A stretch of 64,000 bases of DNA, from the NCBI GenBank assembly GCA_002964805.2, contig PUDQ02000003.1:2170001-2234000 (forward strand), written 5' to 3'. Numbering within the stretch: the first letter of the stretch is position 1; each line of letters begins with the position of its first letter. Under the pieces are notes generated by a model, which saw only the letters and a program-made list of their open reading frames with translations, ran no database searches and was not told where the DNA came from. The position numbers and the translations under genes are program-made. Positions 10,203 to 21,182 of the stretch are shown in pieces. The stretch is from Trametes villosa. Its lineage: Eukaryota; Basidiomycota; Agaricomycetes; Polyporales; Polyporaceae.

Positions 10203-13200
10203 ATGGCCAAGCCGTCCCAGCGCAAGCGGCCGCGCGCGCGCAAGAGTACAAGTCCTCCCCCGCCGCCTGCGAAGAAACCGAAGGCGGCTGCGGGGAAGGC
10301 TGCGACGGGCGCGAGCGCGAGCGCGCGTAGCGGCTCATCGCAGTCGAGCAGCGCGAAGTCGAGCGGGGCGAAGTCGAGCGGCGGCGCGTCGCAGTCGAGC
10401 AGCCGTCCGGCAGCCTCCTCCAGTCGTGCCGGTGGAGGTCAGGGTGGGGCGCGCTCGTCGAGCGAAGGTTAGTGAATATCATCAGATCACATTGTACCCG
10501 ATAGCTTACCGTGCGCGCACTGCACCAGCGACCGAGCCGATCGTCCTCAGCGATGACGACGAGGCCCCCAACGGCAGCCCCGACGCTGCTGCTCAGGCCG
10601 ATGGCACCGATGCCGAGGACGAGGATGGTTTTGAGGACGTTGATGAAGATGACGAGGCCCTCCTAGGTGAGCCAAACCTAGTCAGCAGTTGCCGTGACTG
10701 ACAGGACCCGACAGAGCGGCTGCAGAAGACGTGGAACTCACCGGTGTACGCGTTCTACAAGGACCCCCTTGTCGAGTACATCGGGCCCACCGCGCGGCGC
10801 GCGCTTGTCTTTGCCTGCCGTGGGCGCGGGTGCCGCGTCCTGGTCAACCGCTTCCTTGACAAGGGTGACTCGGCGTCGACGAGTAACCTGATGCGCCACG
10901 CAAAGCGGTGTTGGGGACTCGACACCGTGAAGGCGGCCACGAAGGCCAAAAACGTCGATGTCGTGCGCGAGAAGATCGTCGGCCCCTTGCTGCGTAACGG
11001 GTCAATCGTCGAGGCGTTCGAGCGTAAGACTGGGACGGTTACTTACAGTCACCGCCCGCACACTCAAGTCGAGACGCGGACGGAAGTCGTACGTTGGGTT
11101 GCCGAAAGTCTGCGGCCCTTCAAGATCGTGAAGGACCGCGGTTTGCTCTCGCTTTTGAAGACGGGCCGACCCGATTACTTCGTGCCGTCCCCTTCTACGG
11201 TTGCGCGCGACTTGAAGGTTGTTTTTGCGCGGACGCGCAATCGGATCGCGAAGGCCCTGCAGGTGAGTTCAGTATGACTCACTCGTGCACCCCGTGTGCT
11301 CACCTTCCTCAGGAGTACGAGGGCGACCTCCATTTCGCCATGGACGAATGGTCGTCCCCAAACCATCGCGCCTTCATGGCAATTACGGTCCATTTCCTGC
11401 GCGATGGGAAGCCCGTGTGCCTCCTCCTCGATTTCATCGAGGTGGCGTGGTCGCACTCGGGCGTGAACCTCGCCGCCGCCTTTGCCGATGTTCTGAATGA
11501 GTTTGGGATCGCTGAAAAGGTCAGTTCGCATTGTTTGGGTCCCGGGATTCTTCGTTGCTTACCTGTGCTCGCTAGATCCTTGGTGTCACTTGCGACAATG
11601 CCTCGAATAACGAGACCATGGTCGAAGAACTCATGGACCTCCTCCCGAACTTCCCGGGTGCCGTCAATCGCGTCCGCTGCTTCGAGCACGTTCTGAACCT
11701 GGTGGCCAAGTCCCTCATCAAGTCCTTCGATGTGCGGGCCGAGCGCGACGCAGCCGAGGCGGAGGCAGATGCGCAGGAGCTTCTAGATCTGGTCAAGGAG
11801 ATGGAGAGCGAGGAGCTCACCACGCGTGCGGAGGAAGCGGCCGCCGAGACCGAGGCCGCGGAGAAGGACGACCTAGACGATGAGATCGATGCCGTTGCGG
11901 GCCTCAGCGACGAGGAGCGCGAGCAGTTCGAGCGCGACGTATTGCCTGTTAAGCTTGTGCTCGCGAAGGTCAGTAAAATGCTAAGGCCACTGTTTGACGT
12001 ACTGATCCCTGCCCTTAGCTCCGCAAGCTCGCCTTCAAGATCGTGCATTCCACTACCAAGCTGCTTCCCGCTTGGAAGGCGCTGTTGAAGGAGCTTGGCC
12101 TGCCGGACGCCTTGATACCCCGGGACGTCCGTACGCGATGGAATTCCACGTTCGCGATGCTTGCCGCGTGCCTGGCGCATCGAGAGGCTATCAACAGGCT
12201 GTGCAGTGAGAAGAGTAACGGCCTGCGCAGTTTTGAGCTGACGGAGAGGGAGTGGGCGATAGCTGCAGAGTTGCGGGACGTCCTGAAGGTTTGTGCGCAC
12301 GTCGCGTCCAAACCTTGTTTCCCGATTTGGACGTTGCTGACGCCCGCGCGCGCAGATCTTCAAGGACGCGACCATGTTCTTCGGCCAACATACTCCCAAC
12401 CTTGCCTCCGTCATCCCCGCCATGGATCATATTGACTCTCATCTGGCTTCTATCTCAGTAGACGAGGACACCTACGACAGCGCCATCCGCGTGGCCGCGA
12501 CGCTTGCGAAGACAACGCTCAACAAGTACTATTCGCTGACGGACGCCTCCAATACCTACCGCATCGCAATGAGTAAGTCTGTTCTACTGGTTGCACGCGC
12601 GTGGGTTTCGGGACACTGTCACCTCGCGCGTGTCCGCGCGCGCGCGCGCGTTTGTTTGTATGCTGAATACTCTCTCTCTCTCTCGCAGTCCTTCACCCGC
12701 GCCACAAGCTCGCCTACTTCAAGAGGATGAAGTGGCCAGACCAGTGGATCGCGACCGCGCGCGAGATGATCCAGGATGAGTACAAGACCCGTTACGCAAA
12801 CCGCAGCAGTGACACCAGCGAGGACGCGCGGTCTGAGAGCCCCGACGACCAGTCAGCACCAGGGAGTCCTGCTGCTGAGCGCGCGCCCGCGCGCGCGAAG
12901 GTCAGGACTTATCACCATTGGGCTATCGGTTAAACTGACATGTTTGATTATTCATAGGCTCCTACCAACATCTTCGAGGCCCTCGAGGACGAAGACATCG
13001 CGCCAGAGGAGCTCGGCGATGAGCTGACAAGATATCTCAACACGGACCCGGAGCGCGTCAAGGATGCCCTGGAGTGGTGGAACGACCGCCGCGCGACATA
13101 TCCGAAGCTGTCGCGCATGGCGTTGGATTATCTGAGCATACCAGGTGCGTACTAACAGGGCCACACGGCGCATGAGTTACTGACTTCAGCTCGTGTTGCA

Positions 13201-13446
13201 GCCACATCTATCGAGCCCGAGCGCGTGTTCAGTCGCGGACGGCTCGCCCTCCCGCACACGCGCAATAGGCTGAGCGCGCAGAGCACGCGCGCCGTCATGT
13301 GTGTAGGAAACTGGAGCCTGGGAGGGTTTATCCACCGCGCGGATGCGCGCAAGGTTGGCAAGTTGGATGCGATCGCGGACGACTCGGACGCGTCGGATTT
13401 CGAGATGGAGGAGGGGTGGGACAAAATAGACTTAGATTCGTTGTAG
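10203..13446 (+). CDS. hAT-family transposase with BED-type zinc finger
   Basis: DNA transposase of the hAT (hobo/Ac/Tam3) superfamily, expected to bind its termini and excise and insert the element. Ten exons: 10203-10467, 10529-10666, 10715-11262, 11313-11519, 11576-11968, 12019-12288, 12356-12572, 12689-12900, 12958-13144, 13202-13446; 893 aa with no internal stop. Order: basic Ser-rich N terminus; acidic patch; BED-like finger (Cys169, Cys174, His196, Cys200); RNase H-like core with MDEWSSPNHRAF and VTCDNASN, supplying two expected acidic residues; an acidic helical insert (about residues 440-510); and the hAT dimerisation region with ATSIEPERVFSRGRL and LPHTRNRL. The intron before exon 8 holds CG and CT simple repeats. 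All splice phases agree, so this copy may be active. Termini and target duplication were not found. Confidence 0.85.
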
Positions 13447-13780
13447 TACATGTACTCTACCTCTGCGGCCCAATGCGCGATGTCCGAGAGCAGCTCGCCC
13501 GCACGAAACCGCGCACGCGCGCGTCCTCCTTCTCTGTCTACTTCAGAAATACATGAGTATCCCGCAACCTGTGTTTTCACCACGCGCGCGCCGGGTGGAG
13601 TGCGCGTGTGCTTCTTCTGTGAGTGCGCGGCCCTATTTAGAATGTAAGACGGCCCAGGTGCGCGGTGTATTAGCAAAGACATTATCTAAACAGGAAATGA
13701 TGGTGTTAGTCCCGCGCGGGCTTGAAATTGTATCACTACTCCTCTCCCGCTTGCTCTCACCCTCCTCGCCCGTCCCAGCC

Positions 13781-14059
13781 ATGTCTGCATCCTCTCAGTC
13801 CGCAACAACCGGCGCGCGCGACGATCAAGCCACGCCATTCAACGCCGTGTGGCCGCAAGGGCCGTGGAACCGCGGCGCGGCTGCGGATTCGAGTGTGCCG
13901 GATGAGGACGACAGCAGCGATAGCGACGCCGACGAGCCATTGTCAGAGGAGGGCGACACGGGCTACGAGGAGCTCTTCAACGGCGGTGCGCTCCTGGTCC
14001 TGGAGTTTGAGGGCGAGCTGTCCGATGAGGTGCCGCTGGCCAATATGGAGGTGAAGTAG
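13781..14059 (+). CDS. Small acidic ORF between hAT gene and KDZ terminus
   Basis: Unrecognised. 92 aa from ATG 13781, starting MSASSQSATTGARDDQ and rich in Asp/Glu/Ser in the middle (DEDDSSDSDADEPLSEEGD), ending NMEVK. It sits 335 bp after the hAT stop and ends 3 bp before the KDZ left terminus. A pyrimidine-rich stretch precedes the ATG. The final codons ATGGAG-GTGAAGTAG could be a splice donor, so it may be the first exon of a gene cut off by the KDZ insertion. It could also be a fortuitous frame. Confidence 0.35.
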   Translation: MSASSQSATTGARDDQATPFNAVWPQGPWNRGAAADSSVPDEDDSSDSDADEPLSEEGDTGYEELFNGGALLVLEFEGELSDEVPLANMEVK

Positions 14060-14062
14060 TTT

Positions 14063-14119
14063 TTAGTTTGATTAATCTATGCCCATCTTATCATGAGATT
14101 CCCTGATTAAACCACCCAT
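14063..14119 (+). repeat. Left terminal inverted repeat of KDZ element
   Basis: Matches the reverse complement of 27797-27851. Shared blocks in order: TTAGTTTG, (C)ATC, TATCATG, GATTAA, CCCAT. The inner 32 bases (14088-14119 against 27828-27797) align without gaps at 25 of 32 positions. The outer part needs a 2-base gap. TAATC/GATTA motifs recur just inside both ends, as transposase-binding subterminal repeats often do. Confidence 0.55.
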
Positions 14120-14359
14120 TGAGGCCTGTGTGTGTCTGAGTCTACGAAGAAGGAGTCCGCTAATCTCACCAGCTAATCCACGCCTTACCCGTGGATTAGA
14201 GTCCTATGAACCAGATACTCGCCGCTTAATCACCCTTAGCACCGATTTAGTACGAATTAGTATATGCATTGATTCAGTTCTACCAGGCCTCTCCATTGTA
14301 ATCTGCGCTAATCGTACACTGATCCCGCTATCGAAGTGTCCATTGTAACGTGATTGGCA

Positions 14360-17300
14360 TTACCGCCCCTTACGCCCCCTGGTACCGGTGGTAGCTCGCT
14401 TATTCTCCGTGCTCTTGCGCGTGGCGGGCCTGGAAGCCGCCTCCCTTGCGGCACGCGTCTGTCGCGTTTCGCGTGCTTCTCCGCTGGGTACCGGGGCGGA
14501 CCTGCGAGTACTGTAGTGCGAGGGTTGTTAGTCATAGAAACAGCAATGAGATCAGGTGTACTCACCGTTTGACGGACGGCCCTTCCTCTTGCTCGCGGTC
14601 GGCCTGGCGTTTCGAGCCTCGCTGTGGCGCGCTAGCAGCCGGCTGCTTCCTGGAGCGCGTGCGCGAGGTCGTCGGGGCCTCATCGACGTCGACGGACCCC
14701 TCGGGCTCGGCTACGGCGGCACGTCGCCCTTGCGCCCTGCGTGTAGGCCCCCCACGCTTGCGAGAGGGTGGGCCGACGCGGGTGACGGGTGCCTCTTCCT
14801 CCTCGGACTCCTCCGCGTCCTCCTCTTCAACCTCCTCCGTCTCGTCGGACCCCTCCGCACCCTGCTCTGCGACCTCCTCCTCCTCCACTGCTTCCTCCTC
14901 TGCGGCCTCCTGCTCCTCCGCGGCTTCCTCCTCGACGACCTCCTCCTCGGACTCGGGTAGAGCGGCGCGCCGCTCTCGTGCCCTCGACGCAGCCCCCCGA
15001 CACTTACGAGACGGCGGACCGACGCGGGTCACGACGGGGGCCGCCTCCTCCTCGGACCCCTCCGCGCCCTCCTCCGCGACATCCTCTTCGATGACGGGGG
15101 CCTCCTCCCCCTCCGCTACCCCCTCCTCTGCTGCCTGCTCCGCGTCGTCCTTCTCCTCCTCGGCAGCACGTGGGATCTGCCCGCCCTCCTCCACCGCGGC
15201 CTCGCGGCCCTCCGTCGTCTCGGCAGCAGTCAGCGGGGGCGCGCGATTCGACGGGCCACCGCGCCACCGGCTGGAGCCAGCGTCCTCGTCGTCTTCCGTC
15301 TCGACCGTGGTCACCCGCCGCGGCCGGCTCGACGACCCACCGCCCGACACGTGGGGCGCGACATCGCTAGGCTTGACCTGCGGGTCGTCCGCGTCGTGTG
15401 GGTCGCTGGGGGTTGCGAGCCGCGAGCGGCTCGGGCCTGCGGTGGCGGAGGATGAAGCCCTGTCAGTGCGGGTCTGCTCGTCCGCGGCCGGGGCTACGCC
15501 GGGCGTGTTCACGCCCACAACGCGCGTAGGCTGTTCGTGAGGAGGAGCGCTGCCTGCCTCCGATCGCAATTGATCGAGCTCGGCAGTAGCTTCGCGCTCA
15601 AACGCACCGCCGGCCTCGCTCTCCACGGAGGCCCGCAGAGTCTCCCAGCCCGGCAAAACCGGGTCTTCGGCGATTGGCGCTAAGCGCGGCGTCGCGGCTG
15701 CTTCGGCGGGTTTTGCGGGACGAAGGGGGCGGCGTCTGGGGGGTTGACGGGGAGTGTCGCTTGCCGCAGCGATCGGCGTCGCGGAAACTCCACGAGCGTG
15801 GGACCTGGACGGCGTGCCTGGGACTGAGTGGCTACCCGCCGGCGTGGGGGCTTGCGAAGCCGGCGTGCGCTTCGTAGGCGAACGATAGACCACCTTGACG
15901 TGCCTGAGAGGGGTACTTGGACCAACGGGGTTCGAGGGGCCGGCGCCGCTGCTGTCATCGGTACTCGGTTCTCTAGGCTGCTGCCATTCGAACGCCCCGG
16001 GCGTGTCCTGGGCTTCGTACAGCCGGACGTACAGGGATGGGAGCAGGTGAAGAGGCAGGTGGGAGGGGTCTTCGATCCGAGCGTCGCGCCATGCGGAGGG
16101 TACGTACTTGTCCTCAGCTGCTTGAATTGCTGCCCAAGAGAAGTCGGACGCTTGGCCGTCGGGATCTACTTGTCCTCAGCTGCTTGAATTGCTGCCCAAG
16201 AGAAGTCGGACGCTTGGCCGTCGGGATCTACAAACGCTAGCCAGGTGTCAGTACAGCTGCAGGGTACAGCCAGCAACACATAACGTACCCCATAGCGCCT
16301 CAAACCACGCTGCCAGAACCTCACGGGCATGCACCATGCTCCATTCGGCATCGAACTCGGGAAGCAGCGGGCGTCCGCGCGAGTCGTAATCCAAACGAGA
16401 GTCCTGTCGTGTGGGGTTCCGAGCTACACGTGTGGATCAGTACGTGACAATGTGCTGTGGGCGTTGCACGTACGTAGCGCGACCTCGAGATAACGCGTCC
16501 AGCGGTCTATCTCGCTCTCAGCTGGGCCACCCTCGAAGTCACTGAATGCGACGACATCGTCACGCAAGCGGATCGTGAACCTGTGGCTCTGTCAGTGGAT
16601 TTGGCAACGGCGAGCGGGAAAGATACTTACTGGTCATTTTCTATCGTCCCCGTTGCGTTGCGATACGCGAGGCGTAGATGGATGACAGCGGCGCCGATCT
16701 GGTTGTGTTCGTATCCGACGAACCCACGCAAGTGCCGCGCAAGGATGTCCGGAAAGCCCTCCTGGTTCCTGTAGACATGTTAGCTGACGCAGAAGATGCG
16801 CGACACGATGCAGACTCACTCAAGGTACGCTGATGAATCTCTCTCGCGGAGGTCTTTGACTTCTTGAGCCTTCGCAACCCACTCGGCTTGTTCGTCCTCG
16901 CTGAGGGTACGGAACAACTCGGCTTTCGCCTGCTGGTGCGCCCCGATGGTTCCTCCTAATTCCAACCGGCGTTGTTCGACTTCGTCCTTGTGGGCCGCCG
17001 CCCAGAGGTTGGAAGCCGAGGGGGCGCGCAACTTGAGGTTCTTCAGCAGCGGTGCAAGGTCGGACCGCTGCGCGACGTTCGGCTTGACATCTTCCCCCGG
17101 CCCCCCGTTCACCTCCGCCTTCCCCTCTTCGCGCGCAGCTTTCTCCTCCCGGCGCCGGGAGGCCATTCGATTCTTGAAGAAGATATGAATGCGCTAGGTA
17201 TTGGGTATTAGCGCAGGAACATGGTCATCGCGGTGCCAACGGACCTCTTCCATGTCGCCGTCTGTCTCGCCCTCGAACGTGAATTCCTTGAGGCATTCGG

Positions 17301-17844
17301 CGGCGATTTGGGTCTCCCGGTGCGTACGCGCCTCGACGCTGTCGTACGCACAGAGTTCGTCCACGAAGGCAGAAAGCCAGGTCGCGGCGTCGCGTCCTAC
17401 AGTGCGCCACTCAAAGCGCCCACCGCGCGAGCCACGGGCTCGCCCAGTATTCGGCAGCTCCGCACGCTTCTTGTGTGGCTTGCGTTGGCGGGTGAGGGTC
17501 TCCTCGTCGGTCTGATCGCCGGGCGTGTCCACTGCACGTTGCTTGCCCTTGCTCTTCTTGTGAGGCTGAGTGTCCTGCTCCTCCTGCTGCTCGTCGTCAT
17601 CGTCGCTAGGTTCGCGGGCACGTTTCTTGCCCTTCTTGGTTTTCGACGCGCGAGGAGTCGCCTCGGACTCAACGGCCTCGGCGTCTGACTCAGTTTGGGG
17701 GCGCTTCTTCAATCTTGGCGTTCGGGGCTGTTGCGGTGGCGCGCTCTCGTCGTCGTCCTCAACGGTGTCTTCGGGCGCGGGATCGCCCGCGCTGTCTTCT
17801 ATGTCCGAGGAATGAACCACCGCTCGGCGGCGCGACTTTGACAT
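14360..17844 (-). CDS. KDZ cargo: large acidic/basic hypothetical with HIFFKNRM motif
   Basis: Function unknown. Exons: 17844-17245, 17193-16820, 16768-16631, 16580-16474, 16423-16289, 16165-14566, 14510-14360; 1034 aa. A charged N terminus with KK/RKRAR-type nuclear signals leads to a conserved core: RIHIFFKNRMASRRREEK, helical stretch, then YLENQEGFPDILARHLRGFV, GYEHNQIGAAVIHLRLAY and LRDDVVAFSDFEGGPAESE. The ENQEGFP...GYEHNQIG core is a pattern I recognise from many agaricomycete hypotheticals. The C-terminal half is Pro/Ser-rich, then alternates long Glu/Ala tracts with two copies of TRVGPPSRK(C/R) and ends in basic sequence with TRGRKGR, suggesting DNA or chromatin contact (inference). 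A 62 bp duplication lies at the exon 5/6 junction: the distal acceptor restores the frame, the proximal one runs into TAG. The last exon is supported by a clean GTGAGT donor. Confidence 0.65.
16105..16228. repeat. Perfect 62 bp tandem duplication in cargo gene
   Basis: Units 16105-16166 and 16167-16228 are identical. On the minus strand each unit begins at a TAG/ATCCCGACGG splice acceptor and contains the start of exon 6, so the acceptor itself is duplicated. Acceptor one gives an intron of 61 nt (16288-16228), acceptor two of 123 nt (16288-16166). Confidence 0.95.
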
Positions 17845-18330
17845 GCTGGCGTCCGGTGGGTGCGGTTTGCCAGAGTGAGGGTGAGTGTGGCGAGTGGGAG
17901 TGTCAGTGTGGCGAGGGTGTGTTGAGAGGGAGAAGAGGCTAAGTTGCCCAGGCCACGCGTACAAACGACGTGGAAGCCCGTGAGGACCATGCGCGGGCTT
18001 TCCTATTCAAGGTTAGCATCGACGCGGTTCGTATTGTGGTTGGTATTGTCACGAACCGCGTTGTCCGAACCGCGTCCTACCGCAGTGCAGGACCATGCCC
18101 CGCCACCGCGGCCCAAGCGCGTGACGTCAGGCCTGTCGAGCGCATTGACCGATCGCGTCGATCGCCGATTAGCATTTTGTGCCTCGATCGCCGATCCGCC
18201 TTCTGTGCCTGATCGGATCGACGCGTACGTCATCTGCAGAACTGAGCAGAACACTGGTACTGATGAGGGCGAGAGTAAAGTACTGCGCATGGGGTGCCAT
18301 AAATGTCATATGCATTGTACGTATGATACA

Positions 18331-19915
18331 CTACTCGTCGTCGGAGAGGATGATAACTTCTTGCCCTTGCTCAACCCGGGTCCGCAGGGGTTTCTCCTCC
18401 ACCTTTGCAGTGACTGATTCGTCATCGGAGACCTCGATGATCTCCGCATTGTCTTGACGCAGACTGTGTGCGCTCGCGCCCGCGCCGCTGCGGCGGTCGT
18501 TGCGGTGGCGCATCCGCTTAGCCGAGGACACAAGGGCAGGGGACCTAGCGCGGCGTTTGCCAAGCGCTTTGCGCGAGACACTAGGACCAGCCTCCGCGCC
18601 ACCGTGGTCCTCCACCTTGGGCCCGAGCGCTTTCGCCGCCCAGTGCCTGCGCACCATCTCCATTGCGTCCGGTAGATCGGGCGAGGAGACCGGAGACAAA
18701 GAGAGACGGTCGCGGGGTGGGGTGCTGGAGCGGCGCCACGGAGAGTTCGAAGCGCCGGGAGTGGCCTGTCCGGCGAAAGAAGGGGACGAGGGGCCAAGCG
18801 GGGAAGAAGACGTGAACGCATCCAGTTCCGCGGCGTGGTCGAGCAGAGATGGGAGGCGGCGCTGAAGTGGGCTGCCGCCGTGCGCGGGGGCGAGCAGAGC
18901 GCGGGGTGAGCGCACTGGTGCGACGAGCCGCTGATACTCGGCGAGTTCGGGCATGTCGAAGACGTCCTCGGCCTTGTAAAGCACCGCCCGTTCTGCGGGG
19001 AAGTACTGCGGCTCGTGAGGCTTCGGATATTCCGACCAGCGCCGCGTGTCGCTGATCCACTGGAGGAAGGTCGGCTTGCGGCGAGCACTTCGGTCTACAC
19101 CTAGGATCTCGTCGAGTTTGGGCTGCCGGAAAGCGAATTGGACACGTTCGCCTTCGTCGCGTGGGATGCCGTCCGCGGTGAGCTCGAGGGGTGGCTTGCC
19201 GTTCTGAGGCCGGCGTTAGACTGCGACTACAGTGCGGAGTAGCGCGGGCGTACCTCAGTATACACGTATACCATCACCGTAGTGACCGGGTTCCGAGGAC
19301 GACCGGGCTGGTTGGAGGATGCCGCGGTGGCGGAGGAGTGCGCGCGAGATTGCGAGTTGCTTATGGAGCCGCCGTTCGCAGGAGTCGTCGGTCCACTCGT
19401 CGTCGGAGGTGGCCAGATGTCTTCGCCCTCGCGGAGGCGAAAGCTCCACAACAAACAGTTGGTGGCGTTGTCTTTGTTGTTGTAGGGGGGCATCTGCAGT
19501 TCCGCGAGCCGATTGAGCAGGTCGACGCGCTTGTCCTTGGTCATTTGGAGGGGTAGACGGGAGCGGTGAAGACGGCAGGGGTGGGGACGTCCTTCGTCAT
19601 CCTTGGCGAGACACTGGATGAACGGGCATTAGCCCAAGGTCACCGGGTAACATGGCAGCGGGCACTCACGATCTCGAATACAACTCCTACATTTACAAAA
19701 TTCTTCGACCCATACGAGGCCTGGTAGAGGTGGTTCGCGCCGCGCGCGCACAGGCGTAGCGCGTTGGTGAGCTCGGCCTTCGGAGGCAGGCGAGCGTCGA
19801 CCATGTTCTTAACGCGAGGATCGCTGCCTCTGGCTGACATCCTGCCGGGTCCGGGCATGGTGGGCGGCGTCGTGGTAGCGGGGGGTACGGGGATAGGTGC
19901 AGACGATCCTGTCAT
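18331..19915 (-). CDS. KDZ cargo: hypothetical protein, 492 aa
   Basis: Unrecognised function. Three exons: 19915-19670, 19613-19254, 19203-18331. Start ATG 19915 gives MTGSSAPIPVPPATTTPPTM. A predicted globular first half includes PPKAELTNALRLCARGANHLY, TKDKRVDLLNRLAELQMPPY and TNCLLWSFRLREGEDIWPP. A middle part has RVQFAFRQPKLDEILGVDRS and FLQWISDTRRWSEYP. The last third is disordered, Ser/Pro-rich and basic (KALGKRRARSP, SSAKRMRHRNDRR), and it ends with two short hydrophobic-acidic motifs, EIIEVSDDES and VIILSDDE. These look like SUMO-interaction motifs (hydrophobic core followed by acidic/Ser residues), which is an inference. It is on the same strand as the 14.4-17.8 kb cargo gene, 486 bp upstream of its start. 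Confidence 0.6.
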
Positions 19916-21182
19916 GTCGGCAGCCTTATATGCGCGTGCACCTGGGCACTATGGTGATCTGCGGCCCAAGCACGCTTCGTCCATATCGGCGGCCCAAAGC
20001 GAATCTCGATACCGATCGCGGGAGTTGACATTCGGCTGCGCACACTCGCCATGGCCAGATACACCGAGAGGGGACCGTGTCGTGACGCAGGGACCGCATA
20101 CATGTCCGAGCGTGCTTCACAGGTCATACGGTAGTATGCACGCGCAGGTATACACGAGAGATAAGCTCCGCGTGGCGACAGGGAGAGGGAATAGCGTACA
20201 AGAGACGGGGGGTACAGGGGGAACAGTACATGGAAGCATATGGTCTAGCTACTAGTGTCGCAGCCACCAACCGTGATAACCCACAGGAACTCGAGGACGT
20301 AAGAGTCGATCGAGTTCCGGGTGGAACAGCAAGTTCCACCATGGGGTTGCTTGGAAGGTAATAGTGTTAGCACAGAGACGGTAGTGCGCTTCATACCGTG
20401 CGGGTAGTGTGTCCCAGCCCAGCAACCCTCTTCTTTCAAAACGGCTAGCTCCTGTTGCGTAACGTTGGCGGGCGCGTGCATGTTGGGCTTTGCTGAGTGC
20501 GGGGATGCAGAGTGAGGTTAAGGAAAGCTAGGGTGCAGGATGCAGGGGGTCGCCAGGTGGGAGAGGAGGTTGAGTGACGGAGTGCGCGAGAGAGACTTAG
20601 CGCCGCGACGCCGAATGCGCTAAGTCTCACGCTGCGCTGGAGTGCCATGTGCGAATTAGAGTTGTGCGACTCCGCACCAAAATCGAGTCCCAGAAACTCA
20701 AATCTTATTTCGGCTTACTGCGTGAACTTACTTTGCTTAACGCGGATCGTCGCCTCGGCATCCTCTTCGCTTCGCACGCGCATTCGCAACTGGCTTCGTC
20801 CCCGTCCTTCTCGCGTCTGTCTTCTCAGGTAGCGTCAATGTTACCGCGCTATTAACTGACCTGTACTAACATGCACTCATAGCCAGGATAGCCTCGAACA
20901 CCACGCACAACCTCGACGTTCCCCACGCGACGTCGACCTCGCCCCGCTACAACCGTCAAGCCCGTCAAGCCCGTCCCGCCCTCCCCCTCCCCTCTTCCCC
21001 CACTGTACGTATCCAGATCGTCTCTTACGACCTCTGGATACGTGCATACCCGGTGACTTGTTGTCACCTGGGTTCCCCTCAAGAACGAACCTTCGGGCGG
21101 GTTTGCACGGCCGCTGCACGGTTCACGGACGATCGTAGACATTCCCCTACCTCACTATCGCCGAATTCCGGTCACTATCACG
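19916..21182. other. Divergent intergenic region within the KDZ element
   Basis: Separates the minus-strand and plus-strand genes of the element and should hold both promoters. The only ATG frame worth noting is 20481-20245 (minus), 78 aa starting MHAPANVTQQELAVLKEEG. It has no recognised domain and could be a small gene or a remnant first exon. Nothing else is supported. Confidence 0.35.
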
